A DNA stretch of 64,000 bases from Cribrihabitans marinus. Its GTDB lineage: Bacteria > Pseudomonadota > Alphaproteobacteria > Rhodobacterales > Rhodobacteraceae. A program made the position numbers and the translations under genes. A model generated the notes under the pieces. The model was not told the origin of the DNA. It searched no databases and worked only from the letters and a program-made list of their open reading frames with translations. Location of the stretch: assembly GCF_900109035.1 (NCBI RefSeq), contig NZ_FNYD01000004.1, forward strand, positions 248,001 to 312,000, read 5' to 3'. This document shows positions 35,957 through 44,842 of this stretch, in pieces. Positions within the stretch are counted from its first letter, which is position 1. Each line of letters starts with the position of its first letter.

Positions 35957-38613
35957 AGCTGGTTTCCGGCCCCGAGCCGGTGGGCGATGGCCTGCAGGAT
36001 GATGGAGTTGGTGTTGACGTCGGAATAGTTCTCGACCGGCAGGCCGGTCTCGACGAAGACGCCGGTGGAAAATCCCAGACCCTCGATCCGCGCGCGGTCG
36101 CGGACGTGTTTCATCAGCAACTCGGAGTAGGGATGCGGATGCACCGCATGCCACAGATAGGCGGCCTTGGAACTGACCAGCGCGATCTTGCGCTGGAAGG
36201 TCTCGGTTGAATACCGGGGATCGTCGGACACCGTCTCGACGCCCCAGCGCCGCGCCTCCGATCCGATGTCCAGCCCCTGATAGGTGAACCACGGGCTCTG
36301 GTTCACCGGGATTTCGGATACGCAGACCAGATCCCCGGTCCGGGCATAGGATTGCGCCTGCTCGGTGAACAGCACATCGGCCAGATACCGTGTCTCGGGC
36401 GACCAACCCAGCTCGATCGCCTCGAGCAGCAAGGGCTCGGCCCCGAGGAGACCGATCTCATCCGCGGCATAGAGAAGCCGCATCCTCTGGTCCGCCTGCG
36501 ACGACGACGCCGGATCATAGCGATAGGGCGAACGCACGGGCTTGTCGATCCGCTCGAAGGCCCGGGTCATGTAGTGGGTGCAGTGCGACAGGTAGAACGG
36601 CGCCGCGCGGCCGCGTTCCACATTGTGATAGATCCCGTCCGAGATCGTGGCGGCGATGTCCCATTCCTCGACCTTGGCATCGATGATAGGCAGCAACTCC
36701 GGCTCCTGCCGTAGCCGCGTCAGGGCCGAGAAAAGCCGGCCATTGTCGCAGGCGTTGAATTCCCGCGTCAGCACGCGCCCGCTCTTGGCCGAGATCTCGC
36801 TGGCCGGCAGGCGCATGCCGTTGATCTCGCTCACCGGAAGCAGGCCGAGCACCTGTTCCGCCCGGGCCAGGAATTCCGCTCGCGGCAGAAGCGCGAGATT
36901 TCCGGCCGATTGCAGCCCCAGAAGGTAGGAGCCGATATCCCACATGGTGATCTTGTCATAGACGAAGTCGCGACCGGGCCGGTCGAACACGGTGGCCGGA
37001 ACCAGGCCCGTGCGCTCGTGCCGCCGGCTTTCCAGATAGGTCAACGCCAGTTCCGCGTCCTTCATCAGCAGCCGGTCCTCACGCCCGGTCTTGCCGGCTG
37101 GCACAAGCGGCGCGGCCAGGTCCCGCAGGTTCTGTTCGCGCCGGAACTTGTCGAACACCGGGTCGATGGGCGTATGCGTCGCCAGATAGGCCGCGCGGTC
37201 CACGAACTCGGTGCCCGCGCCCTCGACCAGATCGCCCAGCGCCGCCGCCAGGCGCACCCGCTCGCCGCCCGAGGCCAGCAGATCCGGTGCGATGCGGATC
37301 ACCGCATCCTGGTAGCGGGACAACATCCCGTCCAGCCGCGCGATATCCGTGGCCGTGCGCAGATCCACGACCCGCCCCATGCGCAGATGCCCATCGGCGT
37401 CGATGCCCTGCGTCTGGCCCGGCTGTTGCAGCGCCGCCCCGACCCATTCCGTCGCGCGCCGCGCGCCCCCCTCGTCCCGCGGCCAGCACAGGGGCGTCGG
37501 TGCGGTGTCATCCTGCGCCGCGTCCAGCCCGTCGCCCGGCAGGCGGAAGGTCGGGCAATTCACGGGCTGGAACGGCCTTTCCGGGGCCGGGGCCGCAATG
37601 GCCCCCGAAGAAAGCCCGCGGATGCCGACATCCGCCAGGCGCCGGGCGAAATCCTCCAGCGCAGATGCCGGCGGGTCCGGTTGTGAGGGGTCCAGAACCA
37701 GGTGGATCTTCCGGCGATACCCCGGCAGGCTTTGGAGGTGAAAATCCGATGGCAGGGCCAGGTTGATTCGACCATTCGCGACCGCGCCAAAAACCCGCTC
37801 CACAATCGCGGATCCCAGGACATTCGCCTCGGATTCCGACAGATTGTCGATGTTTCTGAGGGCAATCTTGAGAGTCCCCGGGTTGGACTGGTCCGCCAGA
37901 AATTCTACTGCTGATTGCAGCCGCGCGTCAGATTCCGAGATCATCCAGGTCGCCCCGCCGGCCACGCGCAGGATCTCGCGGTCGGAGTATTCATAGAGCG
38001 GCCGGATGTTTCCGGGCGGCAGAATGAGCAGGTTTCGCAGGCCGGCGGCGCGGAATCCGCGCGGCCGTTCGATCCTGTCAGGCCAGTCGTCCGTGGCGGT
38101 GACAACGCGGTCGATCGCACCAATATCGCCGTCGCCATCGGCAAAGGCTTCGAGTATCCGGGCACGGATTTCCATCGCCGTACGCCCCTGGAAATAGGGC
38201 TTCATCTTGCTAATTCCCTGCATGTGCAAGGCAATCTCACCAAGCCCCGAATAGTTCAGCGCCAGGCGCGAAAAAAACCGTCGCAACGCGGCCGTGCGCA
38301 GCGGGTCGGTTCCCCGCCACCACGCGATGTCGAAAGAGAAGGTGAACGCGATCCCGGCTTGCGCCAGCGGCGTCACCAAAGCGCGCAGAACCGGCTCGGG
38401 CACGGCGGGCGAGACGTCGGAGAACACCAGGAACACATTCGTCGATCCGACCTCGGCCCGCAGCGGGACCGCGCGCAAGGACGTGGCGGCCAGCCCGGCG
38501 GCACCGGCCTGCAAGATCTGTCGCCTGTTCAGTCCACTCTGCAAGTCCAACAACCTTTGCGATAGTTGCACCGGATCTCCGGCGCCGCGCTTGCGCGCAT
38601 TTCCCTTGGACAC
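35953..38613 (-). CDS. Tat-exported DUF3131 protein, putative polysaccharide-acting enzyme
   Basis: Large protein of 886 aa. A twin-arginine signal '[21 protein letters not shown]' (Arg30, Arg31) predicts Tat export. Residues ~50-330 look like a deacetylase or glycosidase-barrel relative ('[11 protein letters not shown]', '[10 protein letters not shown]'). From ~480 onward is a DUF3131 domain ('[21 protein letters not shown]', '[15 protein letters not shown]'), an alpha/alpha-barrel related to glucoamylase-like proteins. Start is GTG at 38613; a second GTG at 38571 has a better ribosome-binding site (ggag) and keeps the whole signal. Divergent (77 bases) from the polysaccharide synthase, so joint function in exopolysaccharide metabolism is likely. 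Confidence 0.75.
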   Translation of the reverse strand: MSKGNARKRGAGDPVQLSQRLLDLQSGLNRRQILQAGAAGLAATSLRAVPLRAEVGSTNVFLVFSDVSPAVPEPVLRALVTPLAQAGIAFTFSFDIAWWRGTDPLRTAALRRFFSRLALNYSGLGEIALHMQGISKMKPYFQGRTAMEIRARILEAFADGDGDIGAIDRVVTATDDWPDRIERPRGFRAAGLRNLLILPPGNIRPLYEYSDREILRVAGGATWMISESDARLQSAVEFLADQSNPGTLKIALRNIDNLSESEANVLGSAIVERVFGAVANGRINLALPSDFHLQSLPGYRRKIHLVLDPSQPDPPASALEDFARRLADVGIRGLSSGAIAAPAPERPFQPVNCPTFRLPGDGLDAAQDDTAPTPLCWPRDEGGARRATEWVGAALQQPGQTQGIDADGHLRMGRVVDLRTATDIARLDGMLSRYQDAVIRIAPDLLASGGERVRLAAALGDLVEGAGTEFVDRAAYLATHTPIDPVFDKFRREQNLRDLAAPLVPAGKTGREDRLLMKDAELALTYLESRRHERTGLVPATVFDRPGRDFVYDKITMWDIGSYLLGLQSAGNLALLPRAEFLARAEQVLGLLPVSEINGMRLPASEISAKSGRVLTREFNACDNGRLFSALTRLRQEPELLPIIDAKVEEWDIAATISDGIYHNVERGRAAPFYLSHCTHYMTRAFERIDKPVRSPYRYDPASSSQADQRMRLLYAADEIGLLGAEPLLLEAIELGWSPETRYLADVLFTEQAQSYARTGDLVCVSEIPVNQSPWFTYQGLDIGSEARRWGVETVSDDPRYSTETFQRKIALVSSKAAYLWHAVHPHPYSELLMKHVRDRARIEGLGFSTGVFVETGLPVENYSDVNTNSIILQAIAHRLGAGNQL

Positions 38614-38690
38614 CCCCGAACTATAGAGCTTTAATCAAACGGCGCGCGGTCATCATTACTTGATCGTGCCTGGTCCGGGGGGGCTACGTT

Positions 38691-41600
38691 TTGCGTTTTG
38701 GTGGGTTCAAGCCCTCCGTCGGGCCGATCCGTCGGCAGGGCGGCGGCATCAATCAGGTTTTTGGCGCGGGTTCGCCTGTTCGGGGCAAGGTCCTCGTGGC
38801 GCTTGCCTCGTCCTTCTTCATCCTTCTCGGCCTGTGGGTTGCGGGCCTGACGCTCAGCGTTCTGATGGAACAGGGACCGCAAGGGCAGAACCTTGTGGCC
38901 CGGAATGCTCACACCCCGGGAACGCAGCCGCTGTTCGATTTCGAAACCGACGGCGCAGTGGATCTGGCGGTGGTCGAGCCGCATTCCCATGATCACGCTG
39001 CCGCCGCGCCGCAGGGCTGCACCAAGGGCGTCACGCCCGGTCGCGCCGGGTTCCAAAATGTCTTCGCCACAGTTCCGGTGCAACTGGAATGGATGGAAAC
39101 CTCGCTTGCGCAGGCGTGCGACGCGGTCGATGTGGTGATGCCCGAGTGGTACCACCTGGACGACGCTGGGCTCAGGACGCTGGCCAACACCGCTCCTGCC
39201 GCGGACAACGGCGTGACCCTGGACGGGCTTGGCACCGGATACCAGGCGATGCCGGTGGTGCGGGTGCCGGGCGATGCGCCTGATGCGCTGGTACATCTGA
39301 CCGAGCCCGATTCGCGGGCGCGGCTGGTGCGCGAACTGGCGCGCGTCACGACCTTTCCCGATCATGCCGGCGTATGCGTCGACCTGTCGGCCCTGCCCGT
39401 TGGACAGCTGGGCAGCATGGGCACCTTCGTTTCGGAGTTCGCGCGCGCGGTGTCGGACACCGGCCGGGACAGCTGCATCGCGCTTGGCGCCGACGCTCTG
39501 GACGGCGGCGCCAGCGGCTTGCTGGACATCACCGACAGGGTTCTCGTCAAGGCGTTCCGGCACAGGCTGGACAGCGGGACGCCGACCCCGGTCTCTGGTC
39601 GGGACTGGTACCGCGACACGCTCGCTGCCGCAACCACAGCCATCTCGCCCGAACGCCTGGTCCTGATGCTGGGCGCGGGTGGCCGCGCCTGGGAAAGCGG
39701 CCGGTCGGGCAGCGTTGCCATCGATTATGCCACTGCGATGGAGGGGCTTGCGGGCAACCGCGGTCGCAGCAAATTCGCAACCGCGTCGGAAAACACGCTG
39801 ATCACCTATCTGGATTCGACAGGCAGGCGGCATCAGATCTGGCTTGCCGGAGCCGCGACGACCTACAACCAGATGCTCGACGCGCGGAGCGCCGGGGTGC
39901 GCAATATCGGGATCTGGGGCCTCGGCCGCGAGGATCCCAGCCTGTGGCCGCTTCTGACCGAAGCCACGCTCGACGCCGAGACCGCGCTGCCTCTTCTGGA
40001 ACAGGTCGATCTGTCCGGTCACGTCCGCTATTCGGGCGAAGGCCCGTTCCTGGATTTCACTGAAAGCGGCGCTGCCGGACGCCGGACGGTTCGCATCGAT
40101 GCGCAGACCGGCCGCGTCGCCGACCTGCGCTATGCCGCTCTGCCGCGCCCCTACTCGGTGCGGCGCTGGGGCCGGCCGGACGAAAAGGTCGTGGCGCTGA
40201 CCTTCGACGATGGCCCGGACACGGCGGCGACCGGGCCGATCCTGGACATTCTGGCCGAGGCCGGTGTCACGGCGTCCTTTTTCCCGGTCGGAACGCAGAT
40301 GCTGGTCGAACGGGACATGGTTCGCCGGGTCATCAACGAGGGCCATCTGGTCGGTTCGCACAGCTTCTCTCACAGCCAGATGGATCAGGTCAGCGACCGG
40401 CGCATCCGGACCGAGCTGAACCTGCAGGCGCGGATCTTGGCCAGCGTGGCCGGGCACACGCCGGTCATGTTCCGGGCACCCTTCGTGCGCGGGCGCGGGC
40501 CGATTGCCGGGACGATCGCGCAGAAGATGCACATGGTCGACCAGATAGGCTATCTGACCCTCGGCAGCGAGATCGTGCCCCCCGACTGGGAGATCGAGAG
40601 CGCCGACCAGATCACCGAATTCATCATCCGCTCGGTGCTGGACGGCGATGGCAACGTCATCCTTTTGCATGACGGCGGCGGCGACCGCAGCGCCACTGTC
40701 GAAGCCCTGCCCGCCGTCATCAGCGGACTGCGCGCCGAAGGCTACCGCTTCGTCAACCTCGACGAGTTGGCCGGACTGGGCCGCGCTGACCTGATGCCGG
40801 TGGAGTTCGGGTCGCGCAAGGTCTTCGAACGCTACGCGATCGCCGCCCTGGGCGGCGGTTTGAGCGTTCTGAAAGTCGCGTTCTGGGTGGTGATCGGGCT
40901 GGGCCTGTTCCGGGCGCTTGTCATGTTGACGCTGGCCCTGCGGCGCGGCCGCGACAGCACGGTCCTTCCCCTGCATCGGCCCAGTGTCACCGTGCTCGTG
41001 CCGGCTTATAACGAGGAAAAGGTCATCGTCCGCACCGTGCGGTCGATCCTCGCCTCGCGCTATCGGAACCTGTCGGTGATGGTCGTCGACGACGGATCCA
41101 CCGACGACACCAAGGGCGTGGTGCAGCGCGAATTCGCCAACGATCCGCGCGTGACCCTGCTGTCCCAGCGAAACCAGGGTAAGTGGAAAGCCGCCAACAC
41201 GGCCTTCGGCAGCGTGACCAGCGAGATCGTTGTGGCCATCGACGCCGACACGCTGGTCGATCCCGAGGCGATCGGCCGGCTGGTTCCGCATTTCGCCGAT
41301 CCCGATGTCGGCGCCGTGGCCGGCAATGTCATGGTCTGCAACCCGGGCAACCTGCTGACCCGGCTGCAATCGGTCGAATACATCACCGCCCAGAACATCG
41401 ACCGCCGCGCCTTCGAGACCCGCAACGCGATGATGGTCGTCCCCGGGGCGATCGGCGCCTGGCGCGTTGACGCCGTGCATGATGCCGGGCTCTATTCGGC
41501 GGAAACCATGACCGAAGATGCCGACCTCACCGTCTCGATCCTGCGCTGCGGCTACCAGGTCCGCTTCGAGGAGCGGGCCTATACCTTTACCGAAGCGCCC

Positions 41601-42149
41601 GAGACCGTTCGCGCCTTCCTCGCGCAGCGCCTGCGCTGGTCGCTGGGCATGATGCAGACCGCCTGGAAACACCGCCGCGCGCTGCGCGAGCAGGGCGCGC
41701 TGGGCCGCTGGACCTTTCCCGATCTGCTGATCTTCGGCGTGCTGATCCCGGTCTTTGCGCCGGTCGTGGACCTGGTCATCCTGCTCGCACTGGCCGGCAT
41801 AGCCGTCGACCTGGTGCAGGGCACACCGATTCTGGACGGGCCTGTGTCGGGGATGGTTCTGGCCGGGTGCCTGGTTCTGCCGGTTATCGAGACGATCGTA
41901 ACCGTAACGGCGTTCGTGCTGGAACCGAGGGCAAGCAGGAGACTGTTGCTGGTCCTGCCCATGCAGCGCATCTTTTTCCGCCCGCTGCTGACACTCACCG
42001 TCTACCGCGCCCTGTGGCGCGCGCTGACCGGCCGGCTGGCCAGCTGGAGCAAGCTGCGGCGCACGGCCTCGGTGAATCTGGCGGAACTTGTCAAACAACA
42101 ACCGGCCTATGCGCTTACGTCGGAAACGTCCGGCAGCCGCTCTCGGTGA
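38691..42149 (+). CDS. Trifunctional polysaccharide synthase: GH18-like + polysaccharide deacetylase + GT2
   Basis: Membrane protein of 1152 aa. A membrane span (~33-58) leads to a periplasmic GH18-like domain (~85-470), then a NodB-type deacetylase (~498-695: 'TFDDGPD' with Asp506/Asp507, His557 and His561 in 'SHSFSH', 'RAPF'), a second membrane span (~725-750), a cytoplasmic GT2 glycosyltransferase (~762-1000: Asp800-Asp801, 'DAD' 851-853, 'TEDAD' 941-945, 'QRLRW' 979-983) and C-terminal membrane helices. It thus joins PgaB- and PgaC-like activities: polymerising an amino sugar, probably N-acetylglucosamine, and deacetylating it outside. The GH18-like part lacks the catalytic Glu. Start is TTG at 38691 after a G-rich stretch. 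Confidence 0.85.
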   Translation: MRFGGFKPSVGPIRRQGGGINQVFGAGSPVRGKVLVALASSFFILLGLWVAGLTLSVLMEQGPQGQNLVARNAHTPGTQPLFDFETDGAVDLAVVEPHSHDHAAAAPQGCTKGVTPGRAGFQNVFATVPVQLEWMETSLAQACDAVDVVMPEWYHLDDAGLRTLANTAPAADNGVTLDGLGTGYQAMPVVRVPGDAPDALVHLTEPDSRARLVRELARVTTFPDHAGVCVDLSALPVGQLGSMGTFVSEFARAVSDTGRDSCIALGADALDGGASGLLDITDRVLVKAFRHRLDSGTPTPVSGRDWYRDTLAAATTAISPERLVLMLGAGGRAWESGRSGSVAIDYATAMEGLAGNRGRSKFATASENTLITYLDSTGRRHQIWLAGAATTYNQMLDARSAGVRNIGIWGLGREDPSLWPLLTEATLDAETALPLLEQVDLSGHVRYSGEGPFLDFTESGAAGRRTVRIDAQTGRVADLRYAALPRPYSVRRWGRPDEKVVALTFDDGPDTAATGPILDILAEAGVTASFFPVGTQMLVERDMVRRVINEGHLVGSHSFSHSQMDQVSDRRIRTELNLQARILASVAGHTPVMFRAPFVRGRGPIAGTIAQKMHMVDQIGYLTLGSEIVPPDWEIESADQITEFIIRSVLDGDGNVILLHDGGGDRSATVEALPAVISGLRAEGYRFVNLDELAGLGRADLMPVEFGSRKVFERYAIAALGGGLSVLKVAFWVVIGLGLFRALVMLTLALRRGRDSTVLPLHRPSVTVLVPAYNEEKVIVRTVRSILASRYRNLSVMVVDDGSTDDTKGVVQREFANDPRVTLLSQRNQGKWKAANTAFGSVTSEIVVAIDADTLVDPEAIGRLVPHFADPDVGAVAGNVMVCNPGNLLTRLQSVEYITAQNIDRRAFETRNAMMVVPGAIGAWRVDAVHDAGLYSAETMTEDADLTVSILRCGYQVRFEERAYTFTEAPETVRAFLAQRLRWSLGMMQTAWKHRRALREQGALGRWTFPDLLIFGVLIPVFAPVVDLVILLALAGIAVDLVQGTPILDGPVSGMVLAGCLVLPVIETIVTVTAFVLEPRASRRLLLVLPMQRIFFRPLLTLTVYRALWRALTGRLASWSKLRRTASVNLAELVKQQPAYALTSETSGSRSR

Positions 42150-42723
42150 TCGGCCCGCGGGCAACCGGATAGTTCGGCTGGGGGTTCATGATGATCTTCT
42201 GCACGCCGGTGAAGGAATAGGCGCATTGCGTCGCGCGCGTCTCGCCGGCCCGCCGCCCGTCGATATAGACATCCAGCCACGGAAGCCCCCTGTGCCCGCT
42301 GTGACACGGGCCATCCTGCGGACGCAGACCATCGCCGCACACATCCTCGACGATCACGTATTTCCGCAGCTTGGTCAGGTAGAACCGGGTGCCCGCCGGG
42401 TAGTCCAGCGTCTGGCGCCCGCCCGAGATGACATGGCCCACGGCAATGGTGATCGGGTCGGTGTAGGTTCCGGTGCCGCCGGCAGAGCGGCGCAACACCG
42501 GGCGCGCGATGGCGGCGGATCCGCGGGGGGTATTGTCCCAGAAACTGTATCCGGTGATATAGGCCGGGAAGCTGCGCTCGCGCGGGGCCGCACGGACGGC
42601 GCTCACCGATTCAAGCTCGGAGTTCGGCAGGTTCGCCCGGCTTGCGGTGGGATTGCCGGTGGAACACGCACTCAGTACGGCGGCCAGTCCAAGGGTCAGC
42701 GTCAGCCTGGTAATTCTGTTCAT
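42115..42723 (-). CDS. Lipoprotein, possible double-psi beta-barrel domain
   Basis: Protein of 202 aa with a lipoprotein signal ('LAAVLSAC', lipid on Cys20). The mature part contains 'YSFWDNTPRGSAAIARPV', 'AVGHVISGGRQTLDYPAGTRFYL' and 'KYVIVEDVCGDG', reminiscent of double-psi beta-barrel or 3D-type domains found in cell-wall and expansin-like proteins, with a conserved-looking Asp. The gene is convergent with the polysaccharide synthase and overlaps its last 35 bases. It may act on cell wall or exopolysaccharide; function not established. Confidence 0.65.
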   Translation of the reverse strand: MNRITRLTLTLGLAAVLSACSTGNPTASRANLPNSELESVSAVRAAPRERSFPAYITGYSFWDNTPRGSAAIARPVLRRSAGGTGTYTDPITIAVGHVISGGRQTLDYPAGTRFYLTKLRKYVIVEDVCGDGLRPQDGPCHSGHRGLPWLDVYIDGRRAGETRATQCAYSFTGVQKIIMNPQPNYPVARGPITESGCRTFPT

Positions 42724-43013
42724 GTCCCACCTTCGCGCAGCTATCGTTCCACCTTCCTTAACTTACGCAACATTAGGTCATCGGTAGGGCGAGGAAAGCG
42801 CATAAAATGGGCATAAACATGCTGGAAACCGGGCGTGATCAGCAAATGATCGCCGGGATTCAGGTCGATCGCCACCGCTTGCCGCCGCCAAGGACCAAGA
42901 GGATCTTGCACAAGACCCCCTTCCAAAAGCCGCGAATTCGCCCTACATATTCGAACCAGAGAATGTTTCGGCGCGCCACCCGCACCCGAGACGCAAGCAA
43001 CAGGAGACGCAGC

Positions 43014-43445
43014 ATGGAAACCGAATTCACTCCTTTCGCCTCGCTGGCCGGCGGCGCGCTGATCGGCGTCGCGGCGGTGCTGCTGATGCTCTCGCTGGGT
43101 CGCATCCTCGGGGCGACCGGGATACTTGCCGGCCTTTTGACCCCGGCGAACCCGCGCGAGTTTGCCTGGCGCGCGGCGATGATCCTGGGCATGATCTCGG
43201 GACCGCTGGCTGTTCTGGCGCTGACCGGTTCGATGCCGGAAATCGAGGTCCCGGTCTCGACCCCGATGCTGGCGCTGGGCGGGCTGATCGTCGGTGTCGG
43301 TGTCACCTTCGGATCCGGTTGCACCTCGGGGCACGGGGTCTGTGGCATGGCTCGTCTGTCGCCCCGGTCGATCGCCGCGACGGCGACCTTCATGGCGGCG
43401 ACCTTCGCCACCGTCTATGTCATCCGCCACGTGATCGGAGCCTGA
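43014..43445 (+). CDS. YeeE/YedE-family sulfur transporter, half 1
   Basis: Membrane protein of 143 aa with four hydrophobic segments and the family motif 'GSGCTSGHGVCGMARLS', whose cysteine is used to pass thiosulfate or another sulfur species in characterised TsuA/YeeE. Ordinary YeeE is about twice as long; the second half is the next gene. Start at 43014 has a ribosome-binding site (caggagac); longer frames to 42807 are not supported. First gene of a three-gene sulfur operon. Confidence 0.88.
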   Translation: METEFTPFASLAGGALIGVAAVLLMLSLGRILGATGILAGLLTPANPREFAWRAAMILGMISGPLAVLALTGSMPEIEVPVSTPMLALGGLIVGVGVTFGSGCTSGHGVCGMARLSPRSIAATATFMAATFATVYVIRHVIGA

Positions 43446-43448
43446 CCC

Positions 43449-43889
43449 ATGCGCCTTCTCGTCACCTATGCGATCGGCCTGATCTTCGGCATCGGCATCT
43501 CGGTCTCGGGCATGATAAATCCGGCCAAGGTCCTGAATTTCTTTGACATCGCGGGATCCTGGGATCCGTCGCTGGCCTTTGTGATGGGTGGCGCGCTGGC
43601 CGTCACCTTCCTGGGCTACCGCCTGGTCCTGTCCCGCTCCGCACCGGTCATGGGACCGGAATTCCAGTTGCCGACGAAACGCGACCTGGACCCGAAACTG
43701 ATCGGCGGATCGGCTCTGTTCGGGGTGGGCTGGGGCATTGCCGGCTTCTGCCCCGGCGGCGCCCTGCCGGCGCTGGGAACCGGCCGGTTCGAGGTCGCGA
43801 TCTTTGTCGCGGCCCTGATTGCGGGTATCCTGCTGGCCCGCGCGATCCAATCCACCATGCGGCGCCGCAACACCGACGCGCCCGCATGA
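43449..43889 (+). CDS. YeeE/YedE-family sulfur transporter, half 2
   Basis: Membrane protein of 146 aa starting 3 bases after half 1. It carries the second pore signature 'GFCPGGALPALGTG' plus 'GISVSGMINPAKVLNFFDI'. Together the two halves would rebuild one complete YeeE-like channel. Known relatives in sulfide-detoxification operons sit beside a persulfide dioxygenase, as here. Confidence 0.88.
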   Translation: MRLLVTYAIGLIFGIGISVSGMINPAKVLNFFDIAGSWDPSLAFVMGGALAVTFLGYRLVLSRSAPVMGPEFQLPTKRDLDPKLIGGSALFGVGWGIAGFCPGGALPALGTGRFEVAIFVAALIAGILLARAIQSTMRRRNTDAPA

Positions 43890-43912
43890 CCCCGCATCAC
43901 GAGGATTTCGAC

Positions 43913-44797
43913 ATGGCCCAATACCCCGTGAACATGGACCTCCGGCCCAAGGTCGATGCGTTCTTCGACGAGGCGACCAACACGATCAGCTATATCGTGC
44001 AGGACCCGACATCGGACGCCTGCGCCATCGTCGACAGCGTGATGGACATCGACTATGCCGCCGGTCGCATCACCCATGACCATGCCGACAGGCTGATCGA
44101 CACGATCCGGCAGCGCGGCCTGACGCTGGAATGGATCATCGAGACCCATGTCCATGCCGACCACCTGTCCGCCGCGCCCTATATCCAGGACAAGCTGGGC
44201 GGCAAGGTCGGCATCGGGGCGAATATCCAGCTGGTGCAGGACACCTTCGGCAAGATCTTCAACGAAGGCACCGAGTTCCAGCGCGACGGCAGCCAGTTCG
44301 ACGCCCTGTTCCAGGATGGCGATACCTACACCGTGGGCCACATGCAGGGTTTTGCCATGTTCACGCCGGGGCATACGCCCGCCTGCATGGTGCATGTGAT
44401 GGGCGATGCGGCCTTTGTGGGCGACACGCTCTTCATGCCCGATGGCGGCTCGGCCCGCGCCGATTTTCCCGGCGGCGATGCCGGCACGCTCTACGACTCG
44501 ATCCAGAAGGTGCTGTCCCTGCCCGACGCCATGCGCCTGTTCATGTGCCACGATTACGGCCCCAACGGCCGCGACATCCAGTGGGAGACGACCGTGGCCG
44601 AGGAAAAGGCCAACAACATCCATGTCGGCGGCGGCAAGACGCGCGAGGAGTTCATCAAGTTCCGCACCGAGCGGGACGCGCAGCTGGCCATGCCGCGGCT
44701 GATCATCCCGTCGCTTCAGGTGAACATGCGCGCCGGAGAGATCCCGACCGACCAAGATGGCAATCCGCAGCTCAAGGTGCCGGTCAACAAGCTCTGA
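43913..44797 (+). CDS. MBL-fold hydrolase, persulfide dioxygenase-like
   Basis: Metallo-beta-lactamase-fold protein of 294 aa with iron/zinc ligands 'THVHADHLSAA', 'FTPGHTPAC', 'GDTLF' and 'CHDYGP', closest in style to ETHE1/Blh-type persulfide dioxygenases, which oxidise glutathione persulfide. The ATG at 43913 has a well-placed 'gagga'; an alternative ATG at 43886 overlaps the previous stop as ATGA. Placement right behind two YeeE/YedE halves supports a role in sulfide or sulfane-sulfur detoxification. The usual BigR-type regulator gene is not adjacent. Confidence 0.87.
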   Translation: MAQYPVNMDLRPKVDAFFDEATNTISYIVQDPTSDACAIVDSVMDIDYAAGRITHDHADRLIDTIRQRGLTLEWIIETHVHADHLSAAPYIQDKLGGKVGIGANIQLVQDTFGKIFNEGTEFQRDGSQFDALFQDGDTYTVGHMQGFAMFTPGHTPACMVHVMGDAAFVGDTLFMPDGGSARADFPGGDAGTLYDSIQKVLSLPDAMRLFMCHDYGPNGRDIQWETTVAEEKANNIHVGGGKTREEFIKFRTERDAQLAMPRLIIPSLQVNMRAGEIPTDQDGNPQLKVPVNKL

Positions 44798-44842
44798 TAT
44801 CCGGCCGCATCAGGCCGGCATGCGACCCCGGGGACATCGCCC

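Noticed and set aside
38631-42164. Open minus-strand frame of 1177 codons opposite the polysaccharide synthase
   Set aside because: It mirrors the strongly biased third positions of the plus-strand gene, whose domains and catalytic motifs are clear. The mirrored protein is Arg/Gly/His/Gln-rich and shows no motif.
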